Source: Pirellulales bacterium
Lineage (GTDB): Bacteria > Planctomycetota > Planctomycetia > Pirellulales > Lacipirellulaceae
DNA length: 46,331 nucleotides
Assembly: GCA_020847515.1 (NCBI GenBank)
Contig: JADLBW010000080.1
Span: 1 to 46,331 of the forward strand
Direction of reading: 5' to 3'
Of this stretch, positions 36,722 through 43,856 are shown piece after piece. Under the pieces are notes generated by a model. That model was given only the letters and a program-made list of their open reading frames with translations. It did not search any database and had not been told where the DNA came from. Positions within the stretch are counted from its first letter, which is position 1; each line of letters begins with the position of its first letter. The translations under genes were made by a program, and so were the position numbers.

Positions 36722-38875
36722 ATGATGCACACGATACATTGCCAAAATCGACTCATCGCCTGCGCGGCGCTGTCGCTGTTTGCCGCGCTCGGCTGCTTCG
36801 CAGGCCGTTCATGCGCCGCGGCGGCGCCGTTGCTTGTGCTTACCGACGACGCCAGCGCCAACCCGTTCGGCGCATACTATAGCGAGATCCTGCGGGGCGA
36901 GGGTCTGTTAGAGTTCGACGTTCTCGATCGGGCCGCCTGGAATAGCGATGGAGGCGCCTTGCTTCCCTCCGATTATCGAGCGGTCATCCTGCCCGAGATG
37001 AGTCTCACGGCGCCCGAAGAGCAGCGGTTGCGCAGCTATGTCCAGGCCGGCGGGGTCCTGCTGGGCGCCCGCCCAGATAGCGGTCCGAGCGACGTCTTTG
37101 GCATCGAATGGGCCGGCAATCGGCCTGAACGAACGCTGCAATATTATGGCGTCGACCCGCAGGGGTCGGCGGGACGGGGCATAACGCCCGGCGCCCTGCA
37201 GTACCACGGCGTGGCCGCAAATTACGAGCTGCGCGGCGCCAGCGGCCTGGCCTACCTGTATGCCAACGCAACAACGCCCAGCGCCAATCCGGCGATTACG
37301 ACCCACCGCTACGGCGAGGGGCGGGCGATCGCGTTCACCTTCGATCCCGCCAAAAGCGTCGTGCTCACGCGCCAGGGGAATCCCAATTGGCAGAACACGG
37401 AAGGCGACGGCATTCCGGGATACCGGCCGCACGACATGTTCACGCGCACTGACGGACGCAGCTATTACGATCCGGCTCGCCTGGCGATTCCACAGGCGGA
37501 CGAACTCCAGCGACTACTGGCCAACGTCTTGCAGGAGGCGGTCGAAGCGCCGCTGCCGCGGATGTGGTATCTGCCGGGGGCGCACAAAGCGGTCATGGTT
37601 AACACCGGCGACGGCGAAGACAACTATGGATCGCAACTAGACGGCGTTCTCGACGACGCCGCCAGCTACGGCGGCAAATTCAGCGTATACCTGGGCGACT
37701 TCGGCGTGGCCAATACGTCCGTTGCTCAGGAAGCTGCGTGGAGGGCCGCGGGTCATGAAGTTGGCGTCCACATGTTTGCCGACGGCGCCGAGGGCGCGGG
37801 CGCCGAGTCCTACATGGATTACGCTTACGACCGAGTCACCGGCAGCTTGGAGGCAAAGTACGGCCATGGCGCCCGGACGGCGCGCAACCACACGATCGAC
37901 TGGACCGGATGGGTCGAGATGGCCCGCATCGAAGCGGCCCACGGAACGCTGCTGGATACGAACTACTACCACTATCTGAACGGCGGCACAGTAGACCCGC
38001 TCTCCGCCAACGGCTACTTCACCGGCAGTGGCCTGCCGCAGCAGTTGATCGACGAAGACGGCGCGCTACTGGGAATCTATCAGGCGGCGACGCAGTGGCC
38101 CGATGAGTGGTTCGCCGATCGCGGCTTCAGCGCCCAGCAGGCCGTCGACGCGATGGAAGGGATGTTCGAGGCAGCCGAGCAGCGGGGCTATTACTCGGCA
38201 TTCGTCAACAATATCCATCCCGTGCGCTACGAGGGCTCCGACATCACCTCGCAGTGGGCCCATGCTATCTGGCAATACTGCCAGGACGAAGGGATCCCCA
38301 TGTGGTCGGCCGAGATGCTGCTCGACTTCGTCCAGGCGCGGAGCGCGACGCAGTTCAACGGCGTCGCCTACGAGGGTAACAGCGTGGCGTTCGATTACGT
38401 CGCCGGAGCGGACAGGCCTGATTTGACCGTCATGCTCCCGTTGACCTGGGGCGAACGACGCCTCTTGGATATCACGCTCGACGGCCAGCCTGTTGAGTGG
38501 ACCTCCGAAACCATCAAAGGGCGCCAGTACGCCCTGTTGACTCCGTCGACGAGCATCGCCCGCGTCGTCGCCGATTATGCACTTCCGCTGGCAACGGATT
38601 TCGACGGCGACAACGACGTCGACGCCGACGATCTGGCCGTCTGGCAAACGGCCTATGCCGTCGACGCGGCGGCGGACGCAAACCTCGACGGCCAGACCGA
38701 CGGCGCCGACTTCCTCCAATGGCAGCGGCAATTTCCAAAGACGCCAGCGGCGATACCCGCTCAGCCAATACCTGAACCTCGGCTCATGAAGATGCTCGTC
38801 CCCCTGGCAATGGTTGTCCCGCTAGCGCGATCCGCTCGCCGTTATGCTCGGCCCGCCGAGGCGGCGCCGGTTTAA
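36722..38875 (+). CDS. Exported deacetylase-like protein with dockerin-like repeat and PEP-CTERM tail
   Basis: 717 residues. The signal peptide (to about 33) is followed by a GATase/ThuA-like Rossmann region (LLVLTDDASA, then GGVLLGARP). Next comes a polysaccharide-deacetylase (NodB)-like region (VNTGDGEDNYGSQLD, GHEVGVHMFAD, ARNHTIDW); the second His of the usual H-x3-H is not obvious, so activity is uncertain. The C-terminus has a dockerin-like EF-hand pair (FDGDNDVDADD, then ANLDGQTDGADF) and an IPEP tail with a hydrophobic segment and basic end (ARRYAR). It shares the dockerin and PEP-CTERM design with unit 3 of the triple protein. It is the only large exported protein in the plus-strand operon besides the DUF4091 protein. 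Confidence 0.8.
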   Translation: MMHTIHCQNRLIACAALSLFAALGCFAGRSCAAAAPLLVLTDDASANPFGAYYSEILRGEGLLEFDVLDRAAWNSDGGALLPSDYRAVILPEMSLTAPEEQRLRSYVQAGGVLLGARPDSGPSDVFGIEWAGNRPERTLQYYGVDPQGSAGRGITPGALQYHGVAANYELRGASGLAYLYANATTPSANPAITTHRYGEGRAIAFTFDPAKSVVLTRQGNPNWQNTEGDGIPGYRPHDMFTRTDGRSYYDPARLAIPQADELQRLLANVLQEAVEAPLPRMWYLPGAHKAVMVNTGDGEDNYGSQLDGVLDDAASYGGKFSVYLGDFGVANTSVAQEAAWRAAGHEVGVHMFADGAEGAGAESYMDYAYDRVTGSLEAKYGHGARTARNHTIDWTGWVEMARIEAAHGTLLDTNYYHYLNGGTVDPLSANGYFTGSGLPQQLIDEDGALLGIYQAATQWPDEWFADRGFSAQQAVDAMEGMFEAAEQRGYYSAFVNNIHPVRYEGSDITSQWAHAIWQYCQDEGIPMWSAEMLLDFVQARSATQFNGVAYEGNSVAFDYVAGADRPDLTVMLPLTWGERRLLDITLDGQPVEWTSETIKGRQYALLTPSTSIARVVADYALPLATDFDGDNDVDADDLAVWQTAYAVDAAADANLDGQTDGADFLQWQRQFPKTPAAIPAQPIPEPRLMKMLVPLAMVVPLARSARRYARPAEAAPV

Positions 38876-38899
38876 CACTCCGTTTACGCGAGGTTTGTG

Positions 38900-40657
38900 A
38901 TGCATCGACGAGAGTTGCTTAAGGCCGTCGCCGGTAGCGCCGCGATCGGCGCAGCCGCCCGCAGCCACGCCGCTGAACCGGCCTCATCGAGCGAGGCGCC
39001 GCCCGTGCTGGAGCAGGACGGCGTGATGTTCTGGTCCGAGTCGTCGCTGAAGCGGGTCTACCCGAATTCCGCGCCCCGCCCGAACGAGCCCCTGCAACTC
39101 TCAACCGCCCGCAATGCGCGACTGTCGTTTCAGCTCTGCTTCCGCCATGGCATGGACTGCGGCATCCGCGTGCGCGCCGCCGTCGCGGCCCCGCACGGCT
39201 GGACGGTCCAAGTGCGCCGCGTCGGCTTCGTACCGATGCGGCAGTTGGACACCGACGTTCCGCTTGATGAAGTAGAAGGGGTCGGCCACGTGCCGGGGCT
39301 CGTGCCCGATCCGCTTTATCCGGAAGCAACCTGCTTGTCGGGACCGGAGGCCAACGGCGTATTCTGGATAACGCTGCGCGTACCGGCCGATGCGCCAGCC
39401 GGCAAGCAACGTCTCACCGCCACGCTCACCGTCGAGGATGAGTGCCGCTTCTCCGGCTGGAAAGGCGGACCTCCCCAGAACGTTGAATTGCCCATCGACG
39501 TCGACGTTAGCGCCCTTACGCTGCAGCCGCGCAAGAACTTCCCCGCGACGCACTGGATTTCCATCGATTCAATCTGGGAATACTACAAGATCGAGCCCTT
39601 CAGCGAGCGATTCTGGGAGCTGGCCGAGGCGATGATCGCCAACCTTCTCGACCATAATCTCAACGTCGTATATTCGCCCATCTTCAACGCCCGGCACGAA
39701 ATCCTGGAGCGGCCGGCGCAACTGCTGCGCGTTCGGAGGTTGGCCGACCAGCGCTACGAGATGGATTTTTCCGATGTTCGCCGGTGGATTCGGCTGGCGA
39801 AAAAGCATGGCGCCGAATATCTGGAGTGGACCCATTTCTTTACGCCCGCGCCTACCAGCGGCCGCCACCCGCAACGGATTTACGAGCGCTGGGACGGCTT
39901 CGGCAAGCTTCTCTGGCCGGCCGACGAGCTTGCAACGTCCGACGCGTATCGAAAGTTCCTTGAGCAGTTCATTCCGCAGTTCAAACAGGTGCTTGAGGAG
40001 GAGGGGGCGTTCGAGCAGTCGCTATTCCACTGCGCCGATGAACCCGACGGCGACGTTCAATTGGCGGACTATCGCCAGGCCCGAACCATGCTCCGCGAAT
40101 TGGCCCCGTGGATGAAAGTCATCGACGCCATGAGCGACCCCCGCTACGCGACCGAAGGGCTGACCGACATGCCCATCCCCAGCATTGTTACCGCGCCGCT
40201 CTTTGCCGAAGCCAAATGCCCGGCCTGGGTCTACTTCTGCTGCGGTCCGCGCGGCCGCTACCTGCAACGGTTCCTCGACACGCCGCTAACCAAGCTGCGG
40301 ATGGCAGGATGGCTCTTCTACAAACTCAAGGCCCGCGGCTTCCTGCACTGGGGCCATAACTACTGGTTTGTCTTCTGCACCGGCACGCCGATCGATCCCT
40401 TCGCCGACGCTTCGACGGGCTCGTGGCCGTGGATGCCCTACGGCGACGCGTTCGTCGTGTACCCAGGCGAGAACGGCCCCCTCGATTCAATCCGCTGGGA
40501 GGTATTCGCAGAGTCGTTGCAGGACTACGCCATGTTGCAGGCGTCGAACCTCGAACCCGACTCGCCGCTGCTGGCGGATCTTAAGAGTTACGAGTCGTTT
40601 CCCAAGGATGAGGCATGGATCGACGCCGTAAGGAACCGCATTCTTCACCAGGAGTAG
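38900..40657 (+). CDS. DUF4091 glycoside-hydrolase-like protein with Tat-type signal
   Basis: 585 residues from ATG 38900, with GCGAGG six bases upstream; the GTG three bases earlier is the alternative. MHRRELLKAVAGSAAIGAAA is a twin-arginine-type signal. The rest is a paralogue of the protein at 11442-13181: both have the N-terminal beta region, YFHLSDEP (here LFHCADEP) in the barrel, ELAPWMKV, GLTDMPIP, the FLHWG-NYW segment and the DUF4091 end (VVYPGENGPLDSIRWE). It is the last gene of the plus operon, 24 bp after the deacetylase-like gene. The two copies sit in the two arms of the locus. Confidence 0.85.
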   Translation: MHRRELLKAVAGSAAIGAAARSHAAEPASSSEAPPVLEQDGVMFWSESSLKRVYPNSAPRPNEPLQLSTARNARLSFQLCFRHGMDCGIRVRAAVAAPHGWTVQVRRVGFVPMRQLDTDVPLDEVEGVGHVPGLVPDPLYPEATCLSGPEANGVFWITLRVPADAPAGKQRLTATLTVEDECRFSGWKGGPPQNVELPIDVDVSALTLQPRKNFPATHWISIDSIWEYYKIEPFSERFWELAEAMIANLLDHNLNVVYSPIFNARHEILERPAQLLRVRRLADQRYEMDFSDVRRWIRLAKKHGAEYLEWTHFFTPAPTSGRHPQRIYERWDGFGKLLWPADELATSDAYRKFLEQFIPQFKQVLEEEGAFEQSLFHCADEPDGDVQLADYRQARTMLRELAPWMKVIDAMSDPRYATEGLTDMPIPSIVTAPLFAEAKCPAWVYFCCGPRGRYLQRFLDTPLTKLRMAGWLFYKLKARGFLHWGHNYWFVFCTGTPIDPFADASTGSWPWMPYGDAFVVYPGENGPLDSIRWEVFAESLQDYAMLQASNLEPDSPLLADLKSYESFPKDEAWIDAVRNRILHQE

Positions 40658-40667
40658 CGCAACACGT

Positions 40668-40724
40668 TGGCCAACGCTGGTTAAGCGCCAAGGCTTGGTA
40701 AATGGCCAACACTGGTAAGGCGCC
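40668..40724. repeat. 22-bp imperfect direct repeat
   Basis: Copies at 40668-40689 and 40703-40724 match in most positions (TGGCCAAC, then CTGGT, then GCGCC in both). They lie just after the last stop of the operon. The function is unknown. Confidence 0.5.
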
Positions 40725-40778
40725 GCGCGCTTTATTGAGAACTGCGCGACTGATGAACCGTGCCTGGCTGTCGGCTTT

Positions 40779-40830
40779 CGGCTAGCGGCCGACGGCCAGA
40801 GAGAAAAGGCCTGATTTTGGCCGCTAGCCG
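40779..40830. repeat. 12-bp perfect inverted repeat with 28-bp spacer
   Basis: CGGCTAGCGGCC (40779-40790) and GGCCGCTAGCCG (40819-40830). The RNA could form a large hairpin about 120 bases after the operon's last stop, so a transcription terminator or an mRNA-stabilising structure is possible. A mobile-element-derived repeat (MITE/REP-like) is the alternative. Confidence 0.5.
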
Positions 40831-41113
40831 ATAGTCGCTAGCCAAATCTACAACGGGTTCATTTGCGGCGCAGGAAGCAATAGTTCTGCCGGAAAGCCTC
40901 GCGGCGAAGTCCCTGCAAGGTCCCCGCCGGCCGCGCCGCTACCGAAGCCGTCCAAGCCGTCGTCCGCTAAAAGAGGCCGGCAAGCGAACGCCAACGCCCC
41001 GCGTCATCGCCGTCAGCACTCGCGAGTCATTTGCCAGCCGCCGCTCAGTAAGCGCCGCACAGCCGAACGCCGGCATGTGTCACAAGTTGTTGACCAGTAA
41101 AACCTTCTAAATA

Positions 41114-41296
41114 GTGGGCGGCACAAGACTCGAACAACCTGCACATTCTAGGGGAAAAGTAGGCCGTCACACGGAAAGCGGCACAGAAAGCGGCACAGTG
41201 CGCGCCGCAGCCGTCGAATTGAATCGGCTGGCGGAAGTTTGGCCCTCGCTACCGGCTAAAACGCGGGCGAAGATACTTCGCATTGCTGGCGTTTGA
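41114..41296 (+). pseudogene. 3' remnant of a tyrosine-recombinase (integrase) gene
   Basis: The last 60 codons of an open frame end ELNRLAEVWPSLPAKTRAKI and IAGV. A TESGTESGT spacer followed by such a WPxLP helix resembles the C-terminal tail of planctomycete phage-type integrases. A TAA at 41108 is directly upstream in frame, and no catalytic part (R, HxxR, Y) is present, so only the tail survives. The call rests on remembered family resemblance, not on a search. The 41114 GTG lies within a tRNA-3'-end-like sequence described as a separate feature. Confidence 0.4.
41117..41136 (-). other. tRNA-3'-end-like sequence, possible attachment-site remnant
   Basis: On the minus strand the segment reads as T-loop TTCGAGT, T-stem strand CTTGT, acceptor strand GCCGCCC and A. 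The 5' half of a tRNA does not follow (GGTTG cannot pair with CTTGT). This could be the end of a tRNA gene left by integration, next to the integrase remnant. It is short, and a chance match is possible. Confidence 0.25.
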
Positions 41297-41354
41297 AGTT
41301 TGCCAATCGAGATGCTGAGACCCGCCCATTGATTCCCGACGGGCGGCGTTTCTT

Positions 41355-42089
41355 CTAGGCGACTGCCTCAGACCGGACGTGTCGCCACTCCAGGGACAAC
41401 AGTCCCTCCAGACCCCCGCACGGCGGCACGATCGTCAGCGGCCGTACGTCGCGACTCTCAGCCGGCGCCGAGCCGTCGAGCGTCAGCAGGCCGACATTAA
41501 CGATCAGTTCCCCGACGGCCCGACCCGTCACCGCCGCCAGCGCGTAGAGCAGCAGGCCGGCGGTCACGATGTCGCCGGGCAGGTCATCGGCGACGTCAGC
41601 CTCAGATATCGCCACGATCAGGCTGAGCGACTCGCCAGCCGGAATGACCTGGAGCGACAACCAGCGTAACGGGGCGTCGACGGCATCGGACGCATTGAGG
41701 ATTGCCAGCGGCAGCGGCTGCTGGCCAGCGGCGAGCGCGTCGAGCGCGGCGGCGAGCTGGTCCCGGCCGCGGCGGCTGAGTTCCGCGCCGAGTTCACCAG
41801 GCCCATACGTCGATTCGCGCTCCCAGCAGCGGAGCTGTTCACCGACGCCAAACGTTTCTCCGCGACCATGGAGCCACTCCCGCAACTGCCGGAAGCACGG
41901 TTCGGCTTCCGTCAGCAGCGGCAGGCCGCGGGCGAGATTATAGCGGATCGTGGCGCCGATCAATTGGCCGCGGTCGCGTAGGGCATTGAGGGCTGCGGAG
42001 TAGTTCATCTCGTTTGTGCTCCAGGGATGAGGATAACCGTCGGAAGACGTTAGCAGTTCGACCGACCGGCGCCAAACCGAGTTGGACAT
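41355..42089 (-). CDS. Thymidylate-synthase-like protein, probably degenerate
   Basis: 244 residues from ATG 42089 (TTG 42092 is an alternative). The run YGPGELGAELSRRGRDQLAA, then LRWLSLQVIPAGESLSLIVA, then LPGDIVTAGLLLYALAAVTG parallels thymidylate synthase (YG/DQL; the PC-x-SLQF strand; the LP-D-F-x-L-L helix). The catalytic Cys of the PC motif and the RSND motif are missing (APLRW; SEADV), so it would not make dTMP. It may be a decayed phage-type enzyme or a repurposed fold. It is the only minus-strand gene in the element. The family call is tentative; the reading frame itself has good codon structure. Confidence 0.55.
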   Translation of the reverse strand: MSNSVWRRSVELLTSSDGYPHPWSTNEMNYSAALNALRDRGQLIGATIRYNLARGLPLLTEAEPCFRQLREWLHGRGETFGVGEQLRCWERESTYGPGELGAELSRRGRDQLAAALDALAAGQQPLPLAILNASDAVDAPLRWLSLQVIPAGESLSLIVAISEADVADDLPGDIVTAGLLLYALAAVTGRAVGELIVNVGLLTLDGSAPAESRDVRPLTIVPPCGGLEGLLSLEWRHVRSEAVA

Positions 42090-42247
42090 CAAGGTTTGAA
42101 ACTGTGGGAATCCCTAGCGCCTTCCCACACTCGGCGTGAAGCGAGGCGCCCAGCAGCCGCCATTCAGGCAGATTCCCATCGCAAGATATGGACGCCGCTG
42201 GCGGACTCGTTCAAAATTGCCCTAGACTCTTCTGGCGGGCAGGGACT

Positions 42248-43144
42248 ATGCCGATCAGCGGTCAGTGCGGTAAGTGCTCCACCACGCTCAAGGTCAATGA
42301 TTCGTTGGCCGGCAAGCGGGGTAAGTGTCCGAAGTGTGGGGCGATTGTCATCATACCGGGCTTCTCGCTGGCTGAAGCGACGGTCGATCAAATGGCCAAC
42401 GAGTTGTTCCGCCGCGGCAAGAGCGCTGCCATCATCTACTTCGATACGCCCACGAACCGCAATTACAATCTGGAGGACGTCCCGGATACTGTCGTCCAAT
42501 GCTGCGGATCGGACGACATGGCAACGGAGCAATTGCACCAAGTGGTTCGCGGCTTAGCGAAACTATCCGAACGGCAGCAGGCCGCGAAACTCAATCTTGG
42601 CGAGCAATCCAAAATTCCCTACGACCTTAAGGGCGACCAGCTTGGTATGAGCCTTGCGGACTTTAAGCAAAAGTATCATCGGCCTATTCAGGGTCACCAC
42701 AAGCCGGCGCCCTTTACGTCCGAAGATGCTCCAGGCAAGTCAATTGACATGCTCTTAACGGAGCCTTGGCATAGCGGCGCTGGAATAATCCATGGTTCGC
42801 CCATATACCCTTTTGAACGATTCAACGGGAAGCGGCTGACCGTCGGCGGCGTGGACGTTGACCTACTCATTTATAAGTTCGTCGACGGGAAGCTTTACCA
42901 GATCGCGGCATACTTCGACACGCGCGACTTTGAGCTGTTAAGGCGTGCTCTAGTGGATCGATATGGTGAACCGACGAAAGAAGAAAAGAAGCCGGCACAC
43001 GCTTTCTGGTGGAATGGCTGCTCTTCGATTTCGATGCGCCGCGGCAAAATCAACCCTCAAGAGTACTCAAGGCTGCTCTTTACGTCGGATGAGTTAATGT
43101 CCGTCGTCTTAACACGATCGCCGAAAAGCAGCGACGATTTATAA
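42248..43144 (+). CDS. Zinc-ribbon protein of unknown function
   Basis: 298 residues from ATG 42248, preceded by CAGGG. An N-terminal ribbon C7-x2-C10-x16-C27-x2-C30 (CGKC, then CPKCG) is followed by an uncharacterised domain with no membrane segment. The second half contains YPFERFNGKRLTVGG and LLRRALVDRYGEPT, reminiscent of the small alpha/beta domains in planctomycete hypothetical proteins that measure substrate or ligand state. I do not recognise a function. The earlier frame start at 42188 has no ribosome-binding site. Base composition is lower in GC than the operons to the left, which fits acquired DNA. Confidence 0.68.
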   Translation: MPISGQCGKCSTTLKVNDSLAGKRGKCPKCGAIVIIPGFSLAEATVDQMANELFRRGKSAAIIYFDTPTNRNYNLEDVPDTVVQCCGSDDMATEQLHQVVRGLAKLSERQQAAKLNLGEQSKIPYDLKGDQLGMSLADFKQKYHRPIQGHHKPAPFTSEDAPGKSIDMLLTEPWHSGAGIIHGSPIYPFERFNGKRLTVGGVDVDLLIYKFVDGKLYQIAAYFDTRDFELLRRALVDRYGEPTKEEKKPAHAFWWNGCSSISMRRGKINPQEYSRLLFTSDELMSVVLTRSPKSSDDL

Positions 43145-43443
43145 ACCATGGCCGGCAAACGCGTATCTCTTTCAAAAGACCATTTGAAGACGGCGGCCGG
43201 CGCCGAACGAGGGGCGGCCAGCAGCCACGCATGCCGATTGCAACGGTTGGGACGCCGTGACCATGACATATTTGCCGAACATGACCGGTAAGTCTGATTT
43301 TGCGGCGCAAAAAATGGGCGGAATGTCCGTATTGCCTTATAGAGACCTGAGTCTCTAGCCTGCGGCGTTTTCGCCGGGCCGCTCTTGGCCGTTCTCACTA
43401 CGCTCGCCACTCTGGGCGAGCGTTCCCCTCATTGGAGTCTGTC
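43145..43443. other. Intergenic stretch before the small element gene
   Basis: About 300 bp with one hairpin (43340-43357). No gene could be supported on either strand. Confidence 0.5.
43340..43357. promoter_or_regulatory. Hairpin TAGAGAC-CTGA-GTCTCTA upstream of the small element gene
   Basis: A perfect 7-bp stem with a 4-base loop, 87 bp before ATG 43444. Its GAGAC/GTCTC core is also found in the iterons at 46165-46274, so one element-encoded protein might bind both. Terminator is less likely because no T-run follows. Confidence 0.35.
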
Positions 43444-43767
43444 ATGGACAGCGCTATTGTCGATCGTCTATCGAAAACGCAGGTCACCGGCGACGTCGCC
43501 GCCTACGCCGCGGGCCGCGAACTGGGTCGCCGGTGGGCCGAGGCCGAGGCTGATTATCGTGACCTGCAGCGGTTGGCCCGCAAACGCGACCTGCTGCTGA
43601 ACGACAACGGCGACCTGCCGTTGATTGACGCGCTGTCGGGCATCCTTAGCACGATCCCGGCACCGTTCCGCGAAGAGTGGGCCGAGGCGGGCGACGACGA
43701 ACTGGTCGCTGGTTTCGTCGCTGGCGCCGCCGACGTCTTCGACGAGTTCATCGCGGCGACCGCCTAA
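43444..43767 (+). CDS. Small unknown protein upstream of the prim-pol gene
   Basis: 107 residues starting at ATG 43444 (GGAG eight bases before). It reads as a helical, acidic protein (AEAEADYRDLQRLARKRD, then DDELVAGFVAGAADVFDEF) with a basic patch and no signal. Position just before the replication gene suggests an accessory role in replication or control of the element. I do not recognise it. Confidence 0.6.
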   Translation: MDSAIVDRLSKTQVTGDVAAYAAGRELGRRWAEAEADYRDLQRLARKRDLLLNDNGDLPLIDALSGILSTIPAPFREEWAEAGDDELVAGFVAGAADVFDEFIAATA

Positions 43768-43856
43768 GACCTTTTCGTTTGGCCGCGGCTGGGGGAGCTG
43801 GTCACGACCCCGGCCGCGGCCGTTTCATTTGTGACCAAGTGACCAAATACAGACCA

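Larger units (their letters stand above)
40658..41113. other. Intergenic region with repeats after the catabolic operon
   Basis: About 450 bp without a gene. It contains a 22-bp imperfect direct repeat (40668-40724) and a 12-bp perfect inverted repeat (40779-40830). Composition becomes less coding-like, and the junction to the integrated element follows. Confidence 0.6.

Noticed and set aside
41100-41160. Complete tRNA gene
   Set aside because: Only a T-loop/acceptor-like part is seen; the D-arm, anticodon arm and matching 5' T-stem are missing.
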